DNA of 64,000 bases from Pseudovibrio sp. Tun.PSC04-5.I4 (lineage in GTDB: Bacteria; Pseudomonadota; Alphaproteobacteria; Rhizobiales; Stappiaceae): assembly GCF_900104145.1 (NCBI RefSeq), contig NZ_FNLB01000006.1:393001-457000 (forward strand), read 5' to 3'. The translations under genes were made by a program, and so were the position numbers. The notes beneath the pieces are model-generated. The model was not told the DNA's origin. It searched no databases and saw nothing but the letters and a program-made list of their open reading frames with translations. The first letter of the stretch is position 1; the number at the start of each line of letters is the position of its first letter. Positions 1 to 9,026 of this stretch are shown piece after piece.

Positions 1-546
1 TGTCAAACCTGCCAAGGCATCTGGACGCTTCAAACTGCGACGAATACCGGAAACGGTTTGCGCCTTCATACGATCCAGTGGTGCTTGATTAAAGCGAGGC
101 TCGTTAACTGCCAGACGAAGCATCTCAAAAGTATCGTCTTTGTTGACTTGCAGGCTTTGGAACGACCCATAAAAGAAATCCCGGCCACTGCTGAAGGAGA
201 GGCTCATTGTAAGGTCTTCTATACGTCCCTGAAACTCCTGAGAGGTCAGATCTCCAGCGCCTTCGTCAAGCATAGTGCTTAAAAGGTTGGTTACGCCAAG
301 CTTGTCGAGCGGATCCTGAGAACTCCCACCCTTGAAAGCAAAATTCATGGCAATGATTGGCACTGTATAATCTTCAACCAGCCACGCTGTTATGCCTTTG
401 GAGCTCTTAACCTCTTGTATTTCAATCGCGTGCCCGTCTCTTGCAAAACCTGCAATGAACAACAGGCTAAGCGCGAGCAAAGCAAACAGGCTTGCAATGA
501 AGCGCTGGCTTTGCGTGGGAGAGGAAACAATTACTTTCGCGGTCAT
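1..546 (-). CDS. M16 family peptidase, non-catalytic-type partner subunit (3' end cut by window)
   Basis: The visible 182 residues begin with a basic N-terminus and a hydrophobic stretch ending near AGFARDGHAIE, a Sec signal that would place the protein in the periplasm. The mature part reads like the first M16 fold (ITAWLVEDYTVPIIAMNFAFKGG), but where active M16 enzymes carry HxxEH this protein has TNLLSTMLDEGAGD, so the zinc site is absent. In many alphaproteobacteria a zinc-bearing M16 protein is followed by a degenerate partner and the two form a heterodimer; the gene just upstream (561-2024) is the zinc-bearing one, 14 bases away, so the same is inferred here. The ATG at 546 is preceded by AGGGG. 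The C-terminal half lies outside the window. Confidence 0.85.
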   Translation of the reverse strand, partial: MTAKVIVSSPTQSQRFIASLFALLALSLLFIAGFARDGHAIEIQEVKSSKGITAWLVEDYTVPIIAMNFAFKGGSSQDPLDKLGVTNLLSTMLDEGAGDLTSQEFQGRIEDLTMSLSFSSGRDFFYGSFQSLQVNKDDTFEMLRLAVNEPRFNQAPLDRMKAQTVSGIRRSLKRPDALAGLT

Positions 547-560
547 ACTGTGAATTCCCC

Positions 561-2024
561 TCAATCTTGTTTTTCTGCAGCAGGTTCAGGTTTGGCAGCT
601 GGCTTGAGATAGCTGGCAACACTAGTTTCCTGAAGGTACTTTTGAGCGACACTATGCACTTGTTCTGGTGTGACCTTCGCAATGCGGGCAGGCCAACTCT
701 GAACTTCATCAACTGATCCGCCAGTGGTAAGCGCAGTCCCGAATATACGAGCCAGAACGTCCTGCTTATCTTGAGCGTAGATAGCGGAAGCGAGCATGGA
801 CCGTTTGGAGCGCTCCACTTCTTCAGCTGTTACACCGTTTTCAATAATACCATTGATGACGGCCAGAGCTTTTTGTTCAAGGTCTGCAAGTGAAGTGCCA
901 TCCTTAGGGGAGGCATAAAGGATGAAGCGTGTAGCGTCCAACGCAGTTGATTGATACCACGCACCGGCGCTGGTTGCGATTTGTCCTTCAACAACGAGAT
1001 CTTTGTAGAGCCGGCTGTTGGCACCACCGCCCATGATGTCGGAGAGCACTTCAAGCGCCTCAGATTCTCCGGGGGCTGATGTTGTGGAACTCGGTACAAT
1101 CCAACCATGCTGAAGGCTAGGCTGTGCCACTTGATCACTTTGCAGCGTGACTTCCCGGTTTCCCGGAACCACCTGAACCTGTGGGCGGTCACGTGAGCCC
1201 GGTTCAGCGCGTTGTTCAACCTTGCCATAGGTCTCGTTTGCGAGCGCTAGAACGTCTTTCTCATCCACATCACCTGCGACAATGAGAATGGCATTGTTAG
1301 GCGTGTAGTATTTGTCATAAAAGGCGATGGCATCGTCTTTATTGAGCGCAGAAATTTCGTTTTTCCAACCAATGACAGGAATGCCATAGGGGCTGTTTGG
1401 AAATAACACCTGATCGAATGTCTCGGACAGGCGTGCAGCTGGACTGCGATCCACACGTTGTGACCGCTCTTCCAGAACCACATCACGCTCAGGAATAATC
1501 TGCTTTTCAGTCAGGATGAGGTTGGACATACGGTCTGCCTCAAAACCCATCACCATCTTCAGGTGTTCTTTTGCGACCTGCTGGTAGTAGGCGGTGTAAT
1601 CCTGAGAGGTAAAGGCATTCTCTTGCCCGCCAACTTCAGCAACCTTTTTGGAAAAAATGCCCTCTGGTGCAGTGCTAGTTCCCTTAAACATGAGATGTTC
1701 AAGAAAATGCGCGAGGCCGGATTTACCCGGTTGCTCGTCAGCCGCACCCACTTTGTACCAGATCATGTGGGTAACAATAGGTGCACGACGATCAGGAATA
1801 ACGATAACCTGAAGGCCATTATCCAATGTGGATTGGGATATGTTTTTTCCGCCTATGCGGATATTTGAAAAATCTTCAATAGAGGCTTTGCCAGCGTTAT
1901 CAGCCGAAAAGACGGCAGTGGGGCTGGTAAAAAGCAGAAGGCTCAGAGCGAGAGCCTTAAATGGAGTAGACCGACCAATCACGAGGGGAGCTCCCTTTGA
2001 AATGAGCAAGACACAGCTCATCAT
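561..2024 (-). CDS. M16 family zinc metallopeptidase, periplasmic
   Basis: A 487-residue pitrilysin-family peptidase. The inverted zinc motif HFLEH is at residues 106-110, and the distal glutamate expected about 75 residues later is in VVLEER near 185. An N-terminal hydrophobic segment (residues about 23-40, ending VFSADN) is a signal peptide, so the enzyme should act on peptides in the periplasm. The C-terminus (KPAAKPEPAAEKQD) is a short Pro/Ala-rich tail. The listed start is the longest; a GTG about 14 codons in would also keep the signal peptide. It is followed 14 bases later by a second M16 gene lacking the zinc motif, which suggests a two-subunit enzyme. Confidence 0.92.
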   Translation of the reverse strand: MMSCVLLISKGAPLVIGRSTPFKALALSLLLFTSPTAVFSADNAGKASIEDFSNIRIGGKNISQSTLDNGLQVIVIPDRRAPIVTHMIWYKVGAADEQPGKSGLAHFLEHLMFKGTSTAPEGIFSKKVAEVGGQENAFTSQDYTAYYQQVAKEHLKMVMGFEADRMSNLILTEKQIIPERDVVLEERSQRVDRSPAARLSETFDQVLFPNSPYGIPVIGWKNEISALNKDDAIAFYDKYYTPNNAILIVAGDVDEKDVLALANETYGKVEQRAEPGSRDRPQVQVVPGNREVTLQSDQVAQPSLQHGWIVPSSTTSAPGESEALEVLSDIMGGGANSRLYKDLVVEGQIATSAGAWYQSTALDATRFILYASPKDGTSLADLEQKALAVINGIIENGVTAEEVERSKRSMLASAIYAQDKQDVLARIFGTALTTGGSVDEVQSWPARIAKVTPEQVHSVAQKYLQETSVASYLKPAAKPEPAAEKQD

Positions 2025-2086
2025 TCTATAGCGTGATCGTGGTTAATCTCCTCGTGAATTATTCGTAATCTATTGCGAACATAATG

Positions 2087-2110
2087 AAAAAAGCGCGAAC
2101 AAGGTCGCGC
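2087..2110 (-). terminator. Rho-independent terminator after the lipoprotein gene
   Basis: Read on the minus strand, GCGCGA and TCGCGC form a 6-bp stem with a 6-base loop, followed directly by six T. It lies between the lipoprotein gene (ending 2177) and the M16 pair (starting 2024), so the peptidases probably have their own promoter. Confidence 0.8.
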
Positions 2111-2176
2111 CTACTTCATATTTTCGTAAGGAATTGAGCAAGGCGGGCAAAACCCGAACCTTGCAATAACAATTGG

Positions 2177-2914
2177 TTACTGCTTGCTCATATCGATGCG
2201 AGCACCGTCTTCAATGGCAGCAGCTTCACGTTTCTTACGAACTTCTTCGCTCTCATCAACATCAGGTGTTGCAAAGGCAATACCTGATACAGGAGTGGAA
2301 TAATCCACTGGCGGCTCAGTCAGGTAACGACGCTGAGGCTTACACTGTGGATTGTCTGGAGAACAAATAGGCGTTTCAACCGCAGCGCCACCAATTTGTT
2401 TTTGAGCTTCCTTGTATTTTTTTCCAAGAGCAGCAAGTTCTTTGGGACTTAATTTGTCGCCATCCAAAAGCTGCTGTTGCCGTTTCTCAGCTGCAAAGTC
2501 GCGAGGACGTGCTGCGACCTTCTTCAGGGAAGGATGGCCGCGCATCTGTTCAATAGAAAGTGGTTGGCCCGGTTCTACCTTGTAGAAGGCACGGATTTCT
2601 TCCAGCTCTTGCTGGGAGCGATCTTGCGGCCAGTTGCTTGCAACCTCGGTCAGTTTGCGACTATCCGGCCGAGGGAGATTGTCAGCTTTGGAAGGCATCA
2701 CGAGCGGGGCACGTTCTTTGTACTGAATGTCCGCATTTCGTTGTGATTGCAGCCCAACAGCATTCATCACTTCGGACATCAGGCCAGAGTCGCTGGATTC
2801 GCCTCCATCACTAAAATCACCAGCGCCAGTCATACACGCGGACAATGTAAGTGAGAACGCGCAAACGAGAGACGCACGAACGACGAATTTTCTGCTACGG
2901 CTTTGCAATTTCAT
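2177..2914 (-). CDS. Conserved alphaproteobacterial lipoprotein next to lspA
   Basis: The ATG at 2914 is chosen because it follows an AAGGGT ribosome site and yields a classic lipoprotein signal: MKLQSRSRKFVVR, a hydrophobic core, then the lipobox LSAC. An upstream in-frame start at 2962 would bury that signal. The mature protein (about 220 residues) is hydrophilic, rich in Glu, Lys and Gln, with three cysteines in a CSPDNPQCK-type segment near the end. No catalytic motif is recognisable. Its place between lspA and the M16 pair is conserved in Rhizobiales, as far as I recall. The neighbouring lspA product would itself cleave this signal peptide. Function unknown. Confidence 0.85.
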   Translation of the reverse strand: MKLQSRSRKFVVRASLVCAFSLTLSACMTGAGDFSDGGESSDSGLMSEVMNAVGLQSQRNADIQYKERAPLVMPSKADNLPRPDSRKLTEVASNWPQDRSQQELEEIRAFYKVEPGQPLSIEQMRGHPSLKKVAARPRDFAAEKRQQQLLDGDKLSPKELAALGKKYKEAQKQIGGAAVETPICSPDNPQCKPQRRYLTEPPVDYSTPVSGIAFATPDVDESEEVRKKREAAAIEDGARIDMSKQ

Positions 2915-3112
2915 TACCCTTGTTTCCCGATCACCATCAAAGCGGTGTTTGACAGGCATCACGGGTTTTATGACGGCCTGCGAAATCTGTAGTCTTCATA
3001 TTCCAGTGATGCCACCTTAAAGCAGGAATCACAAAAGCATGAAGGCCCTATTAGTGAAGTTATGCCCAGAACCACCCGATATTCCCCACATATAAATGAG
3101 AATTAGGCAGTA

Positions 3113-3619
3113 TTAGGGCCGCTCCTCGCGATTCTTACCAATAAACAATGTGTCCAGAAGTAATCCTGCGGCCCCAAGAACGATCCACACGTCTGCCAAA
3201 TTGAAGACGTACCAAGAGAATTCACCCACATGGAAGTAGATGTAATCGACGACCTGACCATAATAAAGCCGGTCCCATCCATTGCTAAGTGCGCCAGATA
3301 ATACAAGTCCGAGGCAAAAGGCTTCCAAACGATTAGTAGAGCGTGTGCTCCAGAACCAGATGAAAATGGAAGCAAGGATGGTAAAGCCAGCAAGTCCCCA
3401 ACGCCCAAGTTCTGTTGTTTGTTGGAACAGACCGTAAGACACACCTTTGTTCCAGACCAATACCAAATCGAGAAATTGGCCTAAGGGAATCGGTGGTGCA
3501 CCGCCACCGGAAAAATACCCGACAGACCAGAGTTTGGCGGCCTGATCAATGACCAGGCCAACCACAGCCAAAAGGAGGACCAGGGAACTGTAACTTCCCC
3601 AAAACTTCAGCTTTTTCAA
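3113..3619 (-). CDS. lspA: Lipoprotein signal peptidase (signal peptidase II)
   Basis: LspA is the inner-membrane aspartyl protease that removes the signal peptide from diacylglyceryl-modified prolipoproteins. The 168-residue length is normal for the family. Four hydrophobic segments are visible, with the family motifs WNKGVSYGLF (about 57-65), GALSNGWDRLYYGQVVDYI (about 109-127) and FNLADVWI (about 139-146). The catalytic pair should be Asp125 (VVD) and Asp143 (LAD). It follows ileS by 23 bases on the same strand, the usual ileS-lspA arrangement, and is followed by a lipoprotein gene. Confidence 0.97.
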   Translation of the reverse strand: MKKLKFWGSYSSLVLLLAVVGLVIDQAAKLWSVGYFSGGGAPPIPLGQFLDLVLVWNKGVSYGLFQQTTELGRWGLAGFTILASIFIWFWSTRSTNRLEAFCLGLVLSGALSNGWDRLYYGQVVDYIYFHVGEFSWYVFNLADVWIVLGAAGLLLDTLFIGKNREERP

Positions 3620-3642
3620 AGCAAACCCTCGTCGTCAGAAGC

Positions 3643-6579
3643 TCAGGCAGCAGCGCCGTCAATTTCGCGTATTGCAGCCGCATCGCGCAGTGTCAGATCT
3701 GGATAATCAGCATCTGTTCCAACTTCTGGAAGGATCTTCCAAGAGCGAGCACACTTGTTACCTTCAGCAAGACCTGGAACAACACCAACGCCAGCAATGT
3801 CATCAAGAGCAAACGCACCTTCTGGAGCAGCCTCAGAAGACAGGCTCAACTGAGATGTAATCGCAATTTCCGCCATATCCAGTCCAGAAAGGGCAGACAT
3901 AAGCTCAGCATCAGCCACGTAAACAGTTGGATGGTTTTCCAAGGAAGAACCGATACGCTTTTCACGACGCTCAATTTCAAGAGCACCAGTGATCACACGG
4001 CGGACTGTACGGATCTTTTCCCATTTGGCGGAAAGATCATCATTACGCCATGCAGAGGAAACCTCTGGGAACTGCTGAAGGTGAACAGACGTTGCAGCAT
4101 CGCCATAACGGTAGTTCCAGCTCTCTTCCATGGTGAAGGGAAGGATTGGTGCCAGCCACAAGGTCAGGTGACGGAACAGCTGCTCAATCACATAAAGCGA
4201 GGACTTACGCTTTGCAGAAGAAGGGGCATCACAGTAAAGCGTGTCTTTTCGAACATCGAAGTAGAACGCAGACAGCTCAACAGACATGAAGTTGAACAGC
4301 GTAGAGCAAACGCGTTTGCTGTCGAATGCGTTGTAGGCATCACGAACCTGAAGATCCAAATCAGCCAAACGGTGCAGCATCAGCTGCTCCAGCTCATTCA
4401 TGTCGGCCAGAGTAACTTCTTCGCCTTGGTAATGAGACAGTGAGCCAAGCATGAAGCGCAGTGTGTTGCGCATCTTACGGTAGGCATCAACGTTGGTCTT
4501 GATGATCTCAGGGCCGATACGCTGATCTTCAGCAGAATCCACAGAACCAACCCACAAACGCAGGATGTCCGCGCCGTACTGTTTGATTATGTCTTGTGGT
4601 GCGACCGTGTTGCCCAAGGATTTAGACATCTTCCGACCATGCTCATCCATAGTGAAACCATGGGTTAGAACGGCATCATAAGGAGCGCGACCCCGGGTGC
4701 CACAACTTTCCAGCAGAGAAGAGTGGAACCAACCGCGATGCTGATCTGTACCTTCAAGGTAAAGAACGTAATCATCACCGCCAACGCCTTTGCGGTTCGG
4801 GTTCAGGTCTTCACGACGTTCCATGCAGAATGCGTGGGTTGAGCCGGAATCGAACCAAACATCAAGGATGTCGGTTACTTTTTCGAAGTTTTCAGCATCG
4901 TAGGCCTCGCCGAGGAAGCGCTGTGTTGCGCCCTCATCAAACCATGCATCCGCACCTTCGTTCTGGAAAGCTTCAAAGATGCGTGCATTGACTGCATCGT
5001 CCTTCAAAACATCACCAGTTTCTTTGTTCACAAGCACGGTGATCGGCACACCCCATGCACGCTGACGGGAAAGAACCCAGTCAGGACGCGCTGCAATCAT
5101 CGCGTTCAAACGGTTCTGACCTGTCGCAGGCACAAAGCGGGTCTCAGAAATGGCTTTCAGCGCGCGAGCGCGCAAAGTGTCACCCTTGGCTTCTTCGGTA
5201 AGCTCTTTGTCCATGTAAACAAACCACTGAGGCGTGTTACGGAAGATCAAAGGTGCTTTTGAGCGCCAGGAATGTGGGTAGGAGTGCTTAACGCGGCCAC
5301 GAGCGATCAGGCGACCAACTTCAGTCAGTTTCTCGATGACGGCTTTGTTGGTGGAACCTTCCTTGCCCTTGCGGTCAAGAATGTAGCAACCTTCAAACAG
5401 TGGCACATGCGGGTAGTAAGCACCATCTGGCTGCACTGTCATTGGAACTTGTTCAGTACCAGCCTTGGCAAATGCATCCCGGTTATCCAGGAACATCTGG
5501 AAATCTTCCTGACCATGACCAGGCGCCGTATGTACAAAACCTGTACCAGCATCATCAGTGACGTGATCACCAGCCAGCATTGGGACCTTAAAGTCGCTGA
5601 AGTAAGTTCCGGCACCGTCTGCGTGTGCAAGTGGGTGTTCGCAATATTCGATCTTCGCAGGGTCTACATCCCCAACGCGTTCATAGGCAACAACGCGGGA
5701 CGCCTCAAAAACACCACTTGCAAGGTTGTCAGCAAGAATAAACTCTTCACCAACCTTCGCCCAGTTGTCCTCTGCAGCTTCAGTAACATTGTATAGGCCG
5801 TAGCTGATGTCGTGAGAAAATGAGATCGCACGGTTCGCAGGGATGGTCCAAGGCGTGGTTGTCCAGATAACCACTTTCTTGCCGATCAGCGCGTCATCGC
5901 CGGAAACCACATTAAACGATACCCAGATTGTGTGTGACGTATGATCTTCGTACTCGACCTCAGCTTCAGCAAGGGCAGTTTTTTCAACGATGGACCACAT
6001 AACTGGTTTGGAACCACGATACAGCTGGCCGGATGTCGCGAACTTCATCAGTTCTTTAGCGATCACAGCTTCACTGTCGTAGCGCATGGTCAGGTATGGG
6101 TTGTCCCAGTCTGCTTCAATGCCAAGGCGTTTGAATTCTTCACGCTGAACATCAATCCACTTTTCTGCGAACTCACGGCATTCCTTGCGGAACTCGTTGA
6201 CCGGTACAGCGTCTTTGTTCTTGCCTTTTTTGCGGTACTGCTCTTCGATCTTCCACTCGATTGGCAAACCATGACAATCCCAGCCCGGAACATAGTTCGC
6301 ATCAAAGCCCTGCATCTGCATGGAGCGGTTGATGATGTCCTTCAAGGTCTTGTTGAGCGCATGGCCAATGTGGATGTTGCCGTTCGCATAAGGAGGGCCA
6401 TCATGAAGAATGAACTTAGGCTTGCCTGCGGCCTGCTGGCGCATAGCTGTGTAAAGATCCTTGTCTTTCCACTTTTCTAAGATCTTAGGTTCGTTCTTAG
6501 GAAGGCCGGCTCGCATAGGAAAGTCGGTTTTTGGCAGATTGAGCGTATCTGAATAATCGCGGCTCGTAGTATCGGTCAT
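3643..6579 (-). CDS. ileS: Isoleucine-tRNA ligase
   Basis: Class I aminoacyl-tRNA synthetase charging tRNA-Ile in the cytoplasm, with an editing domain that removes Val-tRNA. At 978 residues it has the expected length. The HIGH signature is HIGH at residues 70-73 (after PYANGN) and the KMSKS loop is KMSKSLGNT near residue 655. The C-terminal end, where the E. coli enzyme binds zinc through four cysteines, here keeps only the first (NKCARSWKI) and ends DLTLRDAAAIREIDGAAA, so the C-terminal zinc site is lost, as I recall for other alphaproteobacteria. The leader upstream is unusually structured (see 6580-6923). Confidence 0.98.
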   Translation of the reverse strand: MTDTTSRDYSDTLNLPKTDFPMRAGLPKNEPKILEKWKDKDLYTAMRQQAAGKPKFILHDGPPYANGNIHIGHALNKTLKDIINRSMQMQGFDANYVPGWDCHGLPIEWKIEEQYRKKGKNKDAVPVNEFRKECREFAEKWIDVQREEFKRLGIEADWDNPYLTMRYDSEAVIAKELMKFATSGQLYRGSKPVMWSIVEKTALAEAEVEYEDHTSHTIWVSFNVVSGDDALIGKKVVIWTTTPWTIPANRAISFSHDISYGLYNVTEAAEDNWAKVGEEFILADNLASGVFEASRVVAYERVGDVDPAKIEYCEHPLAHADGAGTYFSDFKVPMLAGDHVTDDAGTGFVHTAPGHGQEDFQMFLDNRDAFAKAGTEQVPMTVQPDGAYYPHVPLFEGCYILDRKGKEGSTNKAVIEKLTEVGRLIARGRVKHSYPHSWRSKAPLIFRNTPQWFVYMDKELTEEAKGDTLRARALKAISETRFVPATGQNRLNAMIAARPDWVLSRQRAWGVPITVLVNKETGDVLKDDAVNARIFEAFQNEGADAWFDEGATQRFLGEAYDAENFEKVTDILDVWFDSGSTHAFCMERREDLNPNRKGVGGDDYVLYLEGTDQHRGWFHSSLLESCGTRGRAPYDAVLTHGFTMDEHGRKMSKSLGNTVAPQDIIKQYGADILRLWVGSVDSAEDQRIGPEIIKTNVDAYRKMRNTLRFMLGSLSHYQGEEVTLADMNELEQLMLHRLADLDLQVRDAYNAFDSKRVCSTLFNFMSVELSAFYFDVRKDTLYCDAPSSAKRKSSLYVIEQLFRHLTLWLAPILPFTMEESWNYRYGDAATSVHLQQFPEVSSAWRNDDLSAKWEKIRTVRRVITGALEIERREKRIGSSLENHPTVYVADAELMSALSGLDMAEIAITSQLSLSSEAAPEGAFALDDIAGVGVVPGLAEGNKCARSWKILPEVGTDADYPDLTLRDAAAIREIDGAAA

Positions 6580-6923
6580 GTGGCAGTCCGCTTATGTGGG
6601 CACGTGTTTGCCCATCGGCATTTGTAAAAACGCAAGAAGGTGCGCAAGCTTAATAGATCTGCCGCTGGTGCAGCAGTTGTGGGTCTCCCGGTACTTCAGG
6701 GCGCCAAATAGGGCGTCTCAGCTGAAGGCCGGGCCAATAATTCGAAATTGGCACACCTTGGAGGAAGTCAAAGGAGCAGTCCTGTTATCATTAAACTCAG
6801 CTAACATAATGAGAGCTTTTAGCAGCGGTTCCCTGAGGAATAAAGAGCTAAAGCGTTTTCCCTGAAAGTGGCCCCATTTTTCAAAGAAAATCCGCATAAA
6901 TTAGGGAATAAACGCGCCTGCGC
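6580..6923. other. 344-base leader/intergenic region between an EamA gene and ileS
   Basis: No gene is supported here. Three structured segments are visible. TGGGCA (6597-6602) pairs with TGCCCA (6609-6614) just ahead of the ileS start. A longer nested hairpin runs 6687-6733: CCCGG with CCGGG outside, TTCAG with CTGAA next, CGCC with GGCG inside. A degenerate copy of the Rhizobiales palindromic repeat lies at 6850-6895. None has a U-tract in the ileS direction, so a classical attenuator is not shown. Confidence 0.6.
6850..6895. repeat. Degenerate Rhizobiales-type dispersed palindromic repeat
   Basis: The segment opens with AAAGCGTTTTCCCTGAAAGTGG and closes with GAAAATCCGC, the same layout (GCG-TTTTC, GTGAAAGTGG, C-rich centre, GAAAA-CGC) as the better-preserved pair at 57143-57242. 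I judge it an eroded member of the same family; a genome-wide search would settle it. Confidence 0.45.
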
Positions 6924-7895
6924 TCAATAATGCCGTTTAGGGGAGGTCTCAACCAGTTGCTCACTTGCCATTTGCCGCCGCGTCGCGGTCCGCTCGCGGT
7001 GTGCAATGTAAACACCACCGCCAGCAATCAAGGCAACACCAAGCCAGACAAACATGTCAGGAACATCCCCAAACAACACATAGCCAACGGCTGTCGCGCT
7101 GATAATCTCTGTGTAGCTTAACGGAGCAAGCACGGATGCTGGTGCGCGATCAAACGCCAGAACGATACACCCGTGTGAGGCAAAGGAAATGACACCCATC
7201 AGCAAGAACAGAGGTAGATGCGGGAGAGCCGGAGTGGTCCAAGCCGCTGCCTCAAACCCCAAGAGGCTGGAAATGATGACCAAGGGAGTAAGCGTCAGCA
7301 CACCTGCAACACCCGTTGCAAGTTGAATGCCCAGCAAAGAGGCCTTACCGGAAAGCTTACGAGTAAGCACAAGATAAAACGCAAAGCATGTCGCCGCAGC
7401 AAGCGGGAGTAGGGATGGCAAACCAAGCGCACTTGAACCAGGGCGTATGATAATCAAAGCCCCGATCATACCAATAAAAACAGCGGACCACCTGCGAACG
7501 CCCACTTTCTCTTTCAAGATAATGGCAGAGAGCATCGTGAGGATCATCGGTTGTACGAAGAAGATCGCAATGGCATCCGCTAAGGGCATGTACTTCAGGG
7601 AGCTAAAGAAAAAGATCGAGCAGATCGCAAGGCAAGCCCCACGCACCAACTGCATGCGGGTGATTTCTTTTATGAGCGAGCTGATGGACCGTCCCATAAC
7701 CACAGCAATAACCAGCACGACAAGTGCCTGACAAAGAAACCGTCCCAGCGATACCTCAACAGGTGAAATAAATGCAGAAAGGTACTTCGCTGTGCCATCC
7801 ATGAACGGTGCAAGCGACATGGCGGAAACCATAAAAAGAATGCCATGAAGGCCTGCGTTGGAGGCAGGGTTTCCCTGCGATATTGTTGTTGTCAT
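6924..7895 (-). CDS. EamA/DMT-family transporter (paralogue 1)
   Basis: A 323-residue inner-membrane protein with about ten hydrophobic segments in two homologous halves, typical of the drug/metabolite transporter superfamily. Conserved segments include KYMPLADAIAIFFVQP, RRWSAVFIGMIGALIIIRPG and FDRAPASVLAPLSYTEII. Substrate cannot be told from sequence. The ATG at 7895 (MTTTISQGNPAS) is preferred over an upstream GTG at 7919 because it aligns with the N-terminus of the neighbouring paralogue (MTTATTAAAPSR). With the next gene it forms a tandem pair placed between ribF and ileS, genes that are usually close together in related bacteria. Confidence 0.9.
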   Translation of the reverse strand: MTTTISQGNPASNAGLHGILFMVSAMSLAPFMDGTAKYLSAFISPVEVSLGRFLCQALVVLVIAVVMGRSISSLIKEITRMQLVRGACLAICSIFFFSSLKYMPLADAIAIFFVQPMILTMLSAIILKEKVGVRRWSAVFIGMIGALIIIRPGSSALGLPSLLPLAAATCFAFYLVLTRKLSGKASLLGIQLATGVAGVLTLTPLVIISSLLGFEAAAWTTPALPHLPLFLLMGVISFASHGCIVLAFDRAPASVLAPLSYTEIISATAVGYVLFGDVPDMFVWLGVALIAGGGVYIAHRERTATRRQMASEQLVETSPKRHY

Positions 7896-8052
7896 GTTGT
7901 TCTCGGAAAATGGGGACACGCTGGCATATCAGAGTATGGGAGCGGGGTAAGGACACGTATTGACGCACCAAGCACAATGTTGCGCAAGGGACAGCTTTGC
8001 CGCGCACAGGTTCTATTCAGTGCAGTTATCTAAAGAGTTCTGAGGCCGATCC

Positions 8053-8997
8053 TCAACTATGCGAAGACTTGGGCTTTCTCTCTGCATGGGCAAGGATAAT
8101 GCCGCTGGAAAAAAGCAGAAAAACCCCGACCCAGATGAACTCATCAGGCACTTCATTAAAGACCAGATACCCAATCAGGGTCGCTGAGAAGATTTCAATG
8201 TAGTTGACGGGCGCAAGGAGGGAAGCTGGTGCGCGCTCAAAGGCTTTCACAAGCAGAACATGAGCAATAAGCCCTGTACCACCAATTCCGAGCAGAAAGG
8301 TTATGGGGAGAGTGAAACTATCTGTCGGGTGGGAAACCACCAGTTCCCCGCCAAAACCTGTTAGCCACGCAAAAACGAGAATTGGCAGGATCAGCAAGGT
8401 GCCAGCAAAGCCGGTGGCAAACTGAATAGCGAGCTGGGAGGCTTGACCGGAGAGCTTTCGCGTAAGCATCAAATAACAGGCAAAGGAGATGGCGGCAGCC
8501 AGCGGCAAAAGCGCCGCCGGTTGAAATACACCGGTTCCGGGCCGAATGATGATCAAAACACCCGCAAAGCCCAAGAAAACGGCAAGCCAGCGTTTCATTC
8601 CCACTTGTTCTTTCAGGAACATGGCAGAGAAGATGACCAAAAACACGGGCTGGATGAAGAAGATGGCTGTTGCGTCCGTCAAAGGCAGATATTTAAGAGC
8701 GAAAACAATAAAAATAGATCCAACTGCAAGCAACAAACCGCGCACAAATAGCATGATAGTTGTCTCTTGCAGCAAACTCCTCCACGTCCGTTTATAAAAT
8801 GGAGCGAGCGCGAGAATAATCACCAACTGCACAGCGAAGCGGAAGAACGATACCGTCAATGGAGAGAAAAAGTCCGAAAGGTATTTGACTACCCCATCCG
8901 TACTCGAAAGAATGAGCAAACCCGCCATCATGAATAAGACACCATGCAACGTGTTGTCCGCACGAGACGGAGCGGCTGCGGTAGTCGCTGTGGTCAT
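8053..8997 (-). CDS. EamA/DMT-family transporter (paralogue 2)
   Basis: A 314-residue, ten-segment membrane protein clearly homologous along its whole length to the product of 6924-7895: both share LHG(V/I)LFM near the start, the KYLPLTDATAIFFIQP segment, IIIRPG and LLPLAAA..FA.YL.LTRKLSG. The usual role of the family is export or import of small metabolites; the substrate is unknown. It starts 29 bases after the ribF stop on the same strand and may be co-transcribed with it. The ribosome site before the ATG is weak. Confidence 0.9.
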   Translation of the reverse strand: MTTATTAAAPSRADNTLHGVLFMMAGLLILSSTDGVVKYLSDFFSPLTVSFFRFAVQLVIILALAPFYKRTWRSLLQETTIMLFVRGLLLAVGSIFIVFALKYLPLTDATAIFFIQPVFLVIFSAMFLKEQVGMKRWLAVFLGFAGVLIIIRPGTGVFQPAALLPLAAAISFACYLMLTRKLSGQASQLAIQFATGFAGTLLILPILVFAWLTGFGGELVVSHPTDSFTLPITFLLGIGGTGLIAHVLLVKAFERAPASLLAPVNYIEIFSATLIGYLVFNEVPDEFIWVGVFLLFSSGIILAHAERKPKSSHS

Positions 8998-9026
8998 TCT
9001 ATTATCTTTCGAGTGTGAGCAGGCTT

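Noticed and set aside
6580..6923. T-box leader for ileS
   Set aside because: No T-box sequence or specifier-loop layout and no terminator hairpin with T-run; such elements are not expected in Alphaproteobacteria.
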